From: Flavobacterium gelidilacus DSM 15343
GTDB lineage: Bacteria; Bacteroidota; Bacteroidia; Flavobacteriales; Flavobacteriaceae
Reading direction: 5' to 3'
Length of the DNA stretch: 45,377 nucleotides
NCBI RefSeq assembly: GCF_000422685.1
Contig: NZ_AUGN01000016.1
Location: 1 to 45,377, forward strand
Shown: positions 26,810 to 34,853 of the stretch, piece after piece
Layout of the letters: each line of letters begins with the position of its first letter
Numbering within the stretch: position 1 is the stretch's first letter
Notes under the pieces: model-generated
The model's input: the letters and a program-made list of their open reading frames with translations, nothing else
Told to the model about the DNA's origin: nothing
The model's database searches: none
Made by a program: the position numbers and the translations under genes

Positions 26810-26817
26810 TATTTTTG
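26810..26817 (+). promoter_or_regulatory. Possible -7 element upstream of mltD
   Basis: TATTTTTG fits TAnnTTTG, 54 bp before the mltD ATG, just after the pgk stop. There is no TTG at the expected spacing, so support is weak. Confidence 0.3.
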
Positions 26818-26871
26818 ACTTTTTTGAGTTATCATAGATTAACAAATTACTAAATTACAAATTCCTGCAAA

Positions 26872-28395
26872 ATGAGAATCAAAAACATTTTATGCTTACT
26901 ATTACCCTTAATTTCTTTTGCACAAGAAAGTGTAGAAGCTAATTTAATTGAAGAAACAGTTGAAAAAGTATCTTATTTAGATTCTTTAAAAGCATCTTTT
27001 GTTAACCATAGCACAAGCACTTGTATTGATAGCAGATGGATGGAAGAATTATCTAACCAAGAGCTTTTTGATACAATGTACGAAGATGTTTCTGAATTAA
27101 ACATTGAAGAAGCAGTTGCCTACGAAATGTCAACAGAAGTACTTAAGAAAAGACTTAAGAAATTGGATGATAAGTCACCATTTAATATTGAGTACAATGC
27201 TTCACTAGAAAATGTAATAAAATCATTCTTAAAAAACAGAAAACCTAGTTTTGAGCGATTAATGGCTATTTCTGAATATTATTTTCCAATGTTTGAAGAA
27301 CATTTAGCAAAATATGATGTGCCTTTAGAAATTAAATATTTAGCAATTGTAGAATCAGCATTAAACCCAAAAGCTAAAAGTAGAGTTGGTGCTTCAGGAC
27401 TTTGGCAATTTATGTATCCTACAGGAAAACAATTTAATTTAGAAGTCAATTCTTATGTTGACGAAAGATACGATCCTTTAAAAGCAACTGAAGCAGCTTG
27501 CCAATATTTATCAAGTTTGTATAAAATTTTTGGAGATTGGAGTTTAGTTTTAGCTTCATATAATGCAGGTCCAGGAAATGTTTCAAAAGCAATAAGACGT
27601 TCTGGAGGAAGTCAAAATTATTGGAACATTAGAAAAAACCTTCCTAGAGAAACAGCCAATTATGTACCAGCCTTTTTAGCAACAATGTATATTTATGAGT
27701 ACAAAAAAGAATTAGGAATTAAACCTAAAAAAGCAGCTTTAACTTATTTTGAAACCGATACAATTAAGGTTAGAAGAGAAATGAGTTTCAAACAAGTTTC
27801 GGAATTATTTGATATTCCTCAAGATCAAGTAGAGTTTTTAAACCCAATTTATAAATTAAACATAATTCCTTTTAACGAAGATAAACCTCATTTTTTAAGA
27901 TTACCAAAAGACAAAATCGGTTTATTTGTTTCTAACGAAGAAGCGGTCTATGCTTACATTGATTATGTAAAAAATGGTGGAGAAAAAGCACAAGATGCTA
28001 TTGCTGAAAATTCAACTCCAGAAGAAACAAATGTGGTTGAATATAAAGAAACCAAAACAAAAAGTAAATTAGCTTACCATTCGGTAAGACGTGGAGAAAG
28101 TTTAGGTTTAATTGCACAAAAATATGATGTTTCTGTTTCAGAAATAAAAAAATGGAATAATCTTAGGTCTTCAACAATTAAAACCGGAAATAAATTAAAA
28201 ATTTATAGTACAAAAGAAGATAATTCAAAAACTTCTAGATCTACCAGCACAACTACTTATATTGTTAGAAACGGGGATTCATTATATACTATTGCAAAAA
28301 AATATCCTGGAGTTTCTACAGATGATTTAAAAAAATGGAACGATATTAGCGGTGATAATATTCATCCCGGAATGAAATTGAAAATAAACGGGTAA
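26872..28395 (+). CDS. mltD: MltD-type lytic murein transglycosylase with two LysM domains
   Basis: This 507-residue enzyme cleaves peptidoglycan glycan strands. A signal peptide ends near SFAQ (residue 17). The SLT domain (about 140-270) has the catalytic Glu161 in AIVESALNPKAKSR, then GASGLWQFM and LASYNAGPGNV, the classic goose-lysozyme-like motifs. A middle helical part (about 290-370) has the RREMSFKQVSELF block common in MltD proteins. Two LysM domains (about 402-445 and 463-507), each with RxGDSL-type starts (RRGESLGLIA, RNGDSLYTIA), bind peptidoglycan. It lacks an obvious lipobox, unlike E. coli MltD. The lipoprotein gene 22 bp downstream is probably co-transcribed. Confidence 0.95.
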   Translation: MRIKNILCLLLPLISFAQESVEANLIEETVEKVSYLDSLKASFVNHSTSTCIDSRWMEELSNQELFDTMYEDVSELNIEEAVAYEMSTEVLKKRLKKLDDKSPFNIEYNASLENVIKSFLKNRKPSFERLMAISEYYFPMFEEHLAKYDVPLEIKYLAIVESALNPKAKSRVGASGLWQFMYPTGKQFNLEVNSYVDERYDPLKATEAACQYLSSLYKIFGDWSLVLASYNAGPGNVSKAIRRSGGSQNYWNIRKNLPRETANYVPAFLATMYIYEYKKELGIKPKKAALTYFETDTIKVRREMSFKQVSELFDIPQDQVEFLNPIYKLNIIPFNEDKPHFLRLPKDKIGLFVSNEEAVYAYIDYVKNGGEKAQDAIAENSTPEETNVVEYKETKTKSKLAYHSVRRGESLGLIAQKYDVSVSEIKKWNNLRSSTIKTGNKLKIYSTKEDNSKTSRSTSTTTYIVRNGDSLYTIAKKYPGVSTDDLKKWNDISGDNIHPGMKLKING

Positions 28396-28417
28396 AATCT
28401 TATTAAATCAACCTAAA

Positions 28418-29395
28418 ATGAAAAGATCTATTTTACTTCTGTTTCTTTCTTTCTTATTGTTTTCTTGTAAAGAAGAAGCGTCAAATAACAAAGGACTTTC
28501 CGAATCATCTGGAAATATTAATAATGTTTCTATATTTATAGATGAACCACTTTGGAATGGTGAAGTCGGAGATTCTTTACGTAAAAAATTTGCTGCTCCA
28601 GTAGATGGTTTACCACAAGTAGAACCGTTGTTTAACATCAATCAATATCCAACAAAAATATTTGATGGTTTTGTAAAAAAAGGAAGAAATATAATTGTTG
28701 TTCAAAAAGCGGACAAAAGTGGGTTTGGAGCTTCCAAAGATTTATATGCAGCGCCTCAAAATGTTTTTTTTATATCTGGAAAAACAAACGAAGATCTATT
28801 AAAAGTTATTGAAACAAAAGCTCAAGAAATAATTGAAACGATTAAAAACGGAGAAATTGTTGAGAATCAAAAACGAATGAAAAAATCATTGGTTAATGAT
28901 GAAAAAATAAAGGATAAGTTTGGTGTGTCTATGAACATTGGTTATGGTTATGAATATGACACGGTTAAAGACAAATTTATTTGGTTGCGAAAAGAATATC
29001 AATCAGGTTATAATAGTCTTTTAATTTATGAGGTGCCTATAGAAAGTATTGAGAAAAATCAGGATATAGTTCAAAATATAATAAACATTAGAGATTCTAT
29101 TGGAAAAGCAAATATTCATGGAATGTTGCCAAACACATGGATGATCACTGAAGAAGCTTATGCACCTTATTTGTTTGAAACTAAATTAGACAATAAGTTT
29201 ACTTATTTAGCGAAAGGTACTTGGGTTTTAAAAAACGATTTTATGGGAGGTCCTTTTGTAAATTACGCTATTAAAGACACCAAAAATAACCGTTATCTTA
29301 TTGTTGAAGGATTTACTTACTTGCCTACAAAAGCCAAAAGAGATCATATGTTTGAATTGGAAGCGATAATCAATTCAACAAAATTTATAAAATAA
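28418..29395 (+). CDS. DUF4837-type lipoprotein
   Basis: This 325-residue protein has a lipoprotein signal with lipobox LFSC (Cys17). Its body contains FIDEPLWNGEVGDSLRK, VPIESI, and LPNTWMITEEAYAPYLFE, then GTWVLKNDFMGGPFVNYA, which I associate with the DUF4837 family of Bacteroidota lipoproteins. No catalytic motif is evident. It lies 22 bp after mltD with no terminator between, so it is likely in the same operon and may act in the envelope near peptidoglycan turnover; that is an inference from position. A long imperfect hairpin terminator follows. Confidence 0.8.
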   Translation: MKRSILLLFLSFLLFSCKEEASNNKGLSESSGNINNVSIFIDEPLWNGEVGDSLRKKFAAPVDGLPQVEPLFNINQYPTKIFDGFVKKGRNIIVVQKADKSGFGASKDLYAAPQNVFFISGKTNEDLLKVIETKAQEIIETIKNGEIVENQKRMKKSLVNDEKIKDKFGVSMNIGYGYEYDTVKDKFIWLRKEYQSGYNSLLIYEVPIESIEKNQDIVQNIINIRDSIGKANIHGMLPNTWMITEEAYAPYLFETKLDNKFTYLAKGTWVLKNDFMGGPFVNYAIKDTKNNRYLIVEGFTYLPTKAKRDHMFELEAIINSTKFIK

Positions 29396-29419
29396 AAAGA
29401 TTTAATTAGTATTTTATCG

Positions 29420-29467
29420 AAGAGCAAAGTAACTCATTTTTTAAAATAGTTTTTTTGCTCTTTTTTT
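29420..29467 (+). terminator. Terminator after the mltD-DUF4837 genes
   Basis: AAGAGCAAAGTAACT (29420-29434) pairs with AGTTTTTTTGCTCTT (29448-29462) with two mismatched positions, followed by further T to 29467. It separates the lipoprotein gene from the acetyltransferase. Confidence 0.75.
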
Positions 29468-29481
29468 AATTCATTTTTCAG

Positions 29482-29925
29482 ATGCTAACATTCCAAATAA
29501 AGCGATTTAACGAACTTTCTATTCACGAACTATATCAATTACTTAAATTACGAAGTGAAGTCTTTGTGGTGGAGCAAAATTGCATTTATCAAGACATTGA
29601 TGGTAAAGATGAGAAAGCTTTACACGTTTTAGGGTTTTATGAAAATGAAATTGTGGCTTACACCAGATTATTCGATAAAGGATATTATTTTGATGAAGCT
29701 TCAATTGGTAGAGTAGTGGTTAGCCAAAAAGTAAGAGCTAAAAAATGGGGACACGATTTAATGAAGATTTCTATTGATGCGATTGAAAAAGAATTCAAAA
29801 CATCAACTATTACAATTTCAGCGCAAGAATATTTAAAAAAATTCTACGAAGCACATCATTTTGAGCAAACAAGCGAAATGTATCTAGAAGATGATATTCC
29901 TCATATTCAGATGAAGAGGATTTAA
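29482..29925 (+). CDS. ElaA-like GNAT acetyltransferase
   Basis: This 147-residue protein matches the ElaA branch of GNAT N-acetyltransferases. The hallmark is LRSEVFVVEQNCIYQDIDG (residues about 24-42), and the acetyl-CoA binding region is GRVVVSQKVRAKKWGHDLM (about 75-93). The C-terminal strand has the FYEAHHFEQTSEMYLEDDIPH pattern, also typical. The physiological substrate of ElaA is not known to me. The start ATG lies just after the previous terminator. It converges with the OmpA-domain gene, 9 bp apart, with no hairpin in between. Confidence 0.9.
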   Translation: MLTFQIKRFNELSIHELYQLLKLRSEVFVVEQNCIYQDIDGKDEKALHVLGFYENEIVAYTRLFDKGYYFDEASIGRVVVSQKVRAKKWGHDLMKISIDAIEKEFKTSTITISAQEYLKKFYEAHHFEQTSEMYLEDDIPHIQMKRI

Positions 29926-29934
29926 TAAGATTTA

Positions 29935-30759
29935 TTAATCAATCTTAGTAATCACCAACTCAACTCTTCTGTCTTGTTCAGTACTATTTCCAAGTGGTTG
30001 TGTATTTCCGTAACCGTTATAAATTAATCTTTTTTCATTAACTCTTCTAGAAATCAGATATTTATAAACTGATTTTGCTCTGTTTACAGATAACTCGCGT
30101 TTTCTGGTGTCTTTGTCAATAGCTTCTTTTTGATAAGAAGGAGTACAACAAATATGTCCTTGAACTTCAAGCTGTATTTTTGGAAAACGGTGCATTTTTA
30201 TAGCAATTTTATCTAATTCTTTTTTTGCAGAAGTTGTTAGTCTACTACTTCCTCTATCAAAAAAAACCTTGTCTAGTGTGATTTTGTCTCCAACAATGAC
30301 ATCTTTTCTCAAAACAGTATAATTTTCTGGCTTTGTTCTCTTTTCTTTAAGTAAAGGTTTAAAGTTTATTAAAACATCAACACGTCTATTTTTGGAACGA
30401 ACATCAGGAATATTTGATTCTAAATCTTCATCGATTACAATGCTTCCTTTTCCTTCAATAGAAACAATAATTTTATTTTTTATGCCATTTAATAATAATG
30501 AGTCTTTAATTGTATTGGCTCTTTTTGTAGATAAGTCAAAATTATAAGCATCTTTTCCTCTATCATCACAATAGCCATGAATTTGTATTGATTCTACTTT
30601 TGATGTATCAATAGTTATAATGAATTTTTGAAGTTCTTTTTGTTGGTCTTTGCGTATGTCAAACTTGTCAAAATCAAAATAAATAGATTGTATTACTTCA
30701 TCGTCTTGAGCATATGAAGTCATGATAAAAAGTAGAAAAATGTATTTAAGAAAGCGCAT
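29935..30759 (-). CDS. Protein with two tandem OmpA-type peptidoglycan-binding domains
   Basis: This 274-residue protein has a signal peptide (residues 1-17, ending SYAQ) and then only two OmpA C-terminal-type domains. The first (about 23-135) has IYFDFDKFDIRKDQQKEL, GYCDDRGKDAYNFDLSTKRA and SKNRRVDVLI. The second (about 155-274) has VFFDRGSSRLTTSAKKEL, GHICCTPSYQ, LSVNRAKSVYKYL and EQDRRVELVI. There is no beta-barrel or lipobox, so it is probably a soluble periplasmic peptidoglycan-binding protein. In the second domain the usual GHTDNxG loop is replaced by GHICCTPS with two adjacent Cys. Its start overlaps the stop of the S41 protease gene by one base, so the two are translationally coupled. 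Confidence 0.88.
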   Translation of the reverse strand: MRFLKYIFLLFIMTSYAQDDEVIQSIYFDFDKFDIRKDQQKELQKFIITIDTSKVESIQIHGYCDDRGKDAYNFDLSTKRANTIKDSLLLNGIKNKIIVSIEGKGSIVIDEDLESNIPDVRSKNRRVDVLINFKPLLKEKRTKPENYTVLRKDVIVGDKITLDKVFFDRGSSRLTTSAKKELDKIAIKMHRFPKIQLEVQGHICCTPSYQKEAIDKDTRKRELSVNRAKSVYKYLISRRVNEKRLIYNGYGNTQPLGNSTEQDRRVELVITKID

Positions 30760-32390
30760 TATTTTTTTAATATTTTGTTATAATCTGATGTGTTTTTTAA
30801 AACGGCTTTGGCTTTGTTGATTTCAATATTGTTTTGGGTATCATAATCATACAAACCTTCTTTATATTGAAAACGAGTAATGATTTCATCGTTCAAAAGC
30901 ATAATGATTTCAACTTTATTTTTGTCAAGTTCTTTTTCGTTACTTTTTTCAATAGCTGCTTTCAACAAATTATATTCAGATTGAATGTTTCCGTCAATGT
31001 TCTCTCTTTTGGCTACTTCTAGTGTGTTTTCCAGTGCCTTTTCAGTTTCTGTGTTCATTTTGTACTGATTCTTTTTAACGAACTGTTTAAAGCCGTCAAA
31101 ATCTGAATTAGTAAAAAGGACATTAGGGTTGTTTTGGTTTTTATAATAAAACTCAGTTACATAATTAAAAATAGCATCATTTGCCGTCAATGCTTTTGAA
31201 ATTGTTGAAGGTTTTGTTTCTAAAACTTCCATATCTGGCATAATTCCACCTCCATCATAAACGGTTCTACCTTTTTTAGTTTTAAAAGCTGTATAATCTT
31301 TTTGGTCAGTACGAATAGCTTTTCCATTTTCATCTTTATGTGAATAATCTAAAGCCTGAATACATCTTCCCGAAGGTGTGTAATATTTAGAAATTGTGAC
31401 TTTTACTTGTGTTCCGTAGGATAAATTCAAAGGTCTTTGTACTAAACCTTTTCCGAAACTTCTATTTCCAACCACAACGGCTCTATCTAAATCTTGTAAA
31501 GCACCGGCAACAATTTCAGATGCTGAAGCACTTCTTCCATTCACAATAATAGCTAACGGAATTTCTAAATCAACCGGCTCGTTTCTTGTTTTATAAGTAC
31601 TGTTGTGTTTTTCAACTTTCGACTTTGTAGTAACAATTGTTTCGTTTTTTGGCACAAATAAATTACAAATGTTTACTGCTTCACCCAATAAACCACCTGG
31701 ATTTCCTCTTAAATCTAAAATAATTTTGGTAGCTCCTTGTTTTCTCAAATCTAATAAGGCTGCTTTAGTATCTGAAGACGCTTTTTCAGTAAATTTTGAT
31801 AAAACGATATAACCAATATTGTCTTCCAATAATTTGTAATATGGAACCGCTTTTAATTCAACTTCATCTAAAATAATAGTTCCGTTCGTTTTTTTACCTT
31901 GTCGGAAATAAACGATATTTACTTTAGTATTTTTTGTTCCTTTTAGCAATTGCGATGCGTCTTCTTTAAAGTCTTTTAGTAAAACATCATCAATTTGAAT
32001 GATTTCATCACCAGCTTTTAAACCAGCTTTATCTGCAGGAAAATTTTTGTAAACTTCTTTTAAAATGACTTTATCTTCTTTTCGAGTAATCATAGCTCCA
32101 ATTCCAGTATATTCTCCTGTATTGTTGATTTTGAATTTGATTACATCTTGTTCATTAAAGAAAACGGTATAAGGATCAAGCTCTTTCAACATGCTTTTTA
32201 TTCCTTTATCCATCAAATCACCAGGATTAGTTTCATCCACATAATTTTGATTCACTATTTTGAATAAGTTGGTAAAAATTTCAATTTGTTTGGCTAATTC
32301 AAAGAAATCTCCTTTAAAACTAACTCCAGCAAATAAAAACGAAACAGCTATAATGGGAATAATGATTCTTTTTCTAAAAATGGACTTCAT
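30759..32390 (-). CDS. S41-family C-terminal processing protease
   Basis: This 543-residue periplasmic serine protease (CtpA/Prc type) has an N-terminal membrane or signal segment (about 8-25). A PDZ domain follows (about 93-175, TGEYTGIGAMI and ADKAGLKAGDEIIQIDD). The S41 domain (about 185-360) has LDLRGNPGGLL, NGRSASASEIVAGALQD and GNRSFGKGLVQ. The expected Ser-Lys dyad is Ser289 and Lys314, with the same 25-residue spacing as in E. coli Prc. A C-terminal helical part follows. Such enzymes trim C-termini of periplasmic proteins, often lipoproteins or peptidoglycan enzymes. It has a good promoter inside the 3' end of rnpA and overlaps the double-OmpA gene, suggesting a protease and peptidoglycan-binding partner pair. 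Confidence 0.95.
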   Translation of the reverse strand: MKSIFRKRIIIPIIAVSFLFAGVSFKGDFFELAKQIEIFTNLFKIVNQNYVDETNPGDLMDKGIKSMLKELDPYTVFFNEQDVIKFKINNTGEYTGIGAMITRKEDKVILKEVYKNFPADKAGLKAGDEIIQIDDVLLKDFKEDASQLLKGTKNTKVNIVYFRQGKKTNGTIILDEVELKAVPYYKLLEDNIGYIVLSKFTEKASSDTKAALLDLRKQGATKIILDLRGNPGGLLGEAVNICNLFVPKNETIVTTKSKVEKHNSTYKTRNEPVDLEIPLAIIVNGRSASASEIVAGALQDLDRAVVVGNRSFGKGLVQRPLNLSYGTQVKVTISKYYTPSGRCIQALDYSHKDENGKAIRTDQKDYTAFKTKKGRTVYDGGGIMPDMEVLETKPSTISKALTANDAIFNYVTEFYYKNQNNPNVLFTNSDFDGFKQFVKKNQYKMNTETEKALENTLEVAKRENIDGNIQSEYNLLKAAIEKSNEKELDKNKVEIIMLLNDEIITRFQYKEGLYDYDTQNNIEINKAKAVLKNTSDYNKILKK

Positions 32391-32449
32391 AACAATAGAA
32401 TTAAGTAAAATGAACTACGAATGTAATTATAATTGATCAAAAAGTAAAC

Positions 32450-32478
32450 CAAAGTTAGGTTTTACTTAACATTTTCAA
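32450..32478 (-). promoter_or_regulatory. Promoter of the S41-OmpA operon
   Basis: On the minus strand TTG (32478-32476), an 18-bp spacer and TAACTTTG (32457-32450) fit the Bacteroidota consensus exactly. The -33 box lies within the last codons of rnpA. The predicted leader is about 55 nt. Confidence 0.65.
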
Positions 32479-32833
32479 CAAATTTTTGAAAAAGTTTAAT
32501 GGTTTTCTCGTTAATTTCTTGATAAGTCAAACGATCTTTTGATTGATAAAAAAACATGAAAGCATAAGGTTTTTCAAGGTTTTCTGTTAAAATATGTTTG
32601 TTTAAACGATAACATTCACGCAAAACGCGTTTAAAATAATTTCGGTCAACAGCATGTTTAAAATACTTTTTAGAAACCGAAACGCCCATTTTAATTTTCT
32701 CCTTTTCTTCTAAAGGATTTTCCACAAAAACCAGTCTTAAAGGATATTTAGATACAGATTTTCCTTCACTAAAAAGTAAATCTATAGTGTTTTTGCTTTT
32801 AAGCTTTTCGTTTTTTGGGTAAGTGAATGCCAT
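32462..32833 (-). CDS. rnpA: Ribonuclease P protein component
   Basis: RnpA is the basic protein that helps the RNase P RNA process tRNA 5' ends. The 123-residue length fits. The RNR-type motif appears as AVDRNYFKRVLRECYRLNK, and the N-terminal FTYPKNEKLKSKNTIDLLF is the usual opening; GVSVSKKYFKHA is the conserved central strand. In many bacteria rpmH precedes rnpA; here the upstream neighbour is an M1 peptidase, so that link is broken. A TACCTTTG -7 element ends only 4 bp before the ATG, which would give a leaderless or nearly leaderless transcript. The stop lies 71 bp before the S41 gene start. Confidence 0.95.
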   Translation of the reverse strand: MAFTYPKNEKLKSKNTIDLLFSEGKSVSKYPLRLVFVENPLEEKEKIKMGVSVSKKYFKHAVDRNYFKRVLRECYRLNKHILTENLEKPYAFMFFYQSKDRLTYQEINEKTIKLFQKFVENVK

Positions 32834-32837
32834 GTGG

Positions 32838-32845
32838 CAAAGGTA
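32838..32845 (-). promoter_or_regulatory. -7 element immediately before rnpA
   Basis: Reverse complement TACCTTTG fits TAnnTTTG exactly and ends 4 bp before the rnpA ATG. The -33 region overlaps the neighbouring terminator and has no TTG at normal spacing. Confidence 0.45.
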
Positions 32846-32846
32846 T

Positions 32847-32879
32847 AAAAAAAGCTGTCGTAAAACAGACAGCTTTTTT
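32847..32879 (-). terminator. Terminator between the M1 peptidase gene and rnpA
   Basis: AAAAAAGCTGTC (32848-32859) and GACAGCTTTTTT (32868-32879) form a perfect 12-bp stem with an 8-nt loop. On the minus strand it is followed by T and ends the M1 peptidase transcript, 15 bp past its stop. Confidence 0.9.
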
Positions 32880-32893
32880 CAATTTTGTTGAGG

Positions 32894-34774
32894 TTATTTT
32901 TTCTCGTAAACATTATCATCTCTTTTAACATCGGCCATTAACCCACTTGGATCAACAACAATTGCTTTTATTGACGATTTAGTTTTTGGAATTTCAACAG
33001 AATAAGTTGGGTAAGCCCAATCCCATCCGTTTAAAACAGTTCTTTTTATGTCTGAATAAGGATTTTCCTTTTCAAAACGCATTAACGTATTTGGAATATA
33101 AAATGTTTCTTTTGAACCATCTTCATAAACAACTAATAAATCAATAGGCATTGGTGTTCTACCTTTTCTTTCTAAAGTTAAAATTGTTTTTCCATTATTT
33201 TCTTCTAAATCTTGAATAGCATAATCAATTGTATTTGTAGTTTGTGTCCAATCTATTAAATACCAATCCAAATTTGCACCTGAAACTCTTTCAGCACTTC
33301 TTTTAATGTCATTTGGCGTTGGATGCGTTAATTTATAATCGTAATAATAACGTTTTAAAGTTTTCATTAAATTATCACTTCCTATTAAATAGCCTAACTG
33401 AGCTAAGAAAACTTCCCCTTTGCTATAAGCTCCAATACTATAACCCATATTATAATCATAGCGATCAGCGTGAGTTGATAAAGGTTGTTCTTTTCCAGAA
33501 TTAGCCAAATAAACATAATTTCTGTAAGCACTTTCAAAAATATTATCTTCTTTTTCTTTTGGAGGCATAATTTCGTTCATAGCTAAATCTGAAATAAACG
33601 ATGTAAATCCTTCATCCATCCATTCGTGTTTAGATTCGTTTGAAGCCAATACAAATTGAAACCAAGAATGGGCAAACTCGTGTGCAGTTACTCCTACTAA
33701 GCTGCCATAACTTCTGTTTCCAGTTATTAATGTGCACATTCCGTACTCCATTCCACCATCACCACCTTGAATAACTGAGTATTGTTTGTACGGATATGGT
33801 CCCACGTTTTTATTGTAAAACGCTAATAATTCAGCTGTTTTAGGTTGCATTTTTTTCCAATTGTCTAAATTTTCTGCTTTGTTTTTGTAAAGAAAATGCA
33901 GTTCCACATTATTTTCTCCAATCAAGATATCATGAATATAGTTATTGTCTGCTGCCCAAGTAAAATCGTGCACATTTGGAGCTACAAAATGCCAAGTCAG
34001 TTCTTTGGTTTTTTTAGGATACTTTACTTCAACACCTTTGTCTTGATACCCATGACCAATTTCGTTTTTATTTTGAAGATAACCTGTTCCACCAACAGTG
34101 TAGTCTTTGTCGATTGTTAGTTTTACATCGAAATCTCCCCAAACACCATGAAACTCACGGCCAATATAAGGATCAGCGTGCCAGCCTTCAAAATCATATT
34201 CAGCCATTTTTGGATACCATTGCGTCATAGATAAAGCAACTCCTTCTTCAGAATTTCTACCTGAACGTCTAACTTGTAATGGTACTTGACCATCAAATGT
34301 TAGTGAAAAGGTTGTTTTTGATTTTGGCAAAATTGCTTCAGCTAAAGTAACTTCTAAAACAGTTCCAACGACTTTTGTTGTTGCCATTTTACCGTTTTGT
34401 TTGAAATTTGAAATTTTTAAAAATCCTATTTCATCAGGTTTTAAAGTTTTAATTCTACTTTCTGTAACTTCTTTTTCGGCAACTTTGAATTTTCTTACCA
34501 TTCGTTTATCAGGATCAGAAATAGTTTGTAAACGAATATCCATTGCACTTCCTGGCTGAAAAGCATTTGGATATAAATGATAATATACTTTTCGTAAAGT
34601 ATCAGCAGAATTATTGGTATAAACTAATTCTTGTGTTCCTGTATATTGATAATTTTTTACATTCATTTTCACGTCCATTTTATAGTCAACGTGTTGTTGC
34701 CAATAACCTGGATTAGGATTATTTTGAGCAAATCCAATAAAGGAAATTAGAGCAATTAAAAGTGTTTTTTTCAT
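32894..34774 (-). CDS. Secreted M1-family zinc metallopeptidase
   Basis: This 626-residue protein has a signal peptide (residues 1-17, ending IGFAQ). The zinc site is HEFAH (365-369) with the third ligand Glu388 in HEWMDEGF, exactly the HExxHx18E spacing of M1 aminopeptidases. The exopeptidase loop GGMEYG (340-345) stands for the usual GxMEN. The N-terminal beta-saddle domain (TGTQELVYTNNS) is present. There is no visible T9SS sorting domain at the C-terminus, so it should stay in the periplasm or outer membrane. It probably trims peptides for nutrition. It is transcribed alone, between two terminators. The substrate cannot be deduced. Confidence 0.93.
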   Translation of the reverse strand: MKKTLLIALISFIGFAQNNPNPGYWQQHVDYKMDVKMNVKNYQYTGTQELVYTNNSADTLRKVYYHLYPNAFQPGSAMDIRLQTISDPDKRMVRKFKVAEKEVTESRIKTLKPDEIGFLKISNFKQNGKMATTKVVGTVLEVTLAEAILPKSKTTFSLTFDGQVPLQVRRSGRNSEEGVALSMTQWYPKMAEYDFEGWHADPYIGREFHGVWGDFDVKLTIDKDYTVGGTGYLQNKNEIGHGYQDKGVEVKYPKKTKELTWHFVAPNVHDFTWAADNNYIHDILIGENNVELHFLYKNKAENLDNWKKMQPKTAELLAFYNKNVGPYPYKQYSVIQGGDGGMEYGMCTLITGNRSYGSLVGVTAHEFAHSWFQFVLASNESKHEWMDEGFTSFISDLAMNEIMPPKEKEDNIFESAYRNYVYLANSGKEQPLSTHADRYDYNMGYSIGAYSKGEVFLAQLGYLIGSDNLMKTLKRYYYDYKLTHPTPNDIKRSAERVSGANLDWYLIDWTQTTNTIDYAIQDLEENNGKTILTLERKGRTPMPIDLLVVYEDGSKETFYIPNTLMRFEKENPYSDIKRTVLNGWDWAYPTYSVEIPKTKSSIKAIVVDPSGLMADVKRDDNVYEKK

Positions 34775-34787
34775 AGTGATTTATTTA

Positions 34788-34830
34788 AAAAAACCACAAA
34801 GCATAGTATTCGTATGACTTTGTGGTTTTA
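34788..34830 (-). terminator. Terminator after the S8 protease gene
   Basis: AAAACCACAAAG (34791-34802) pairs with CTTTGTGGTTTT (34819-34830), extended inward by CATA/TATG after one bulged base. On the minus strand it ends in seven T. Confidence 0.88.
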
Positions 34831-34853
34831 TATTTGAAACTTAAAAAGTTTTA

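Noticed and set aside
32715..32725. DnaA-box-like TTTTCCACA in rnpA
   Set aside because: It is a single copy with a mismatch inside a coding region; there is no cluster that would mark an origin in this window.
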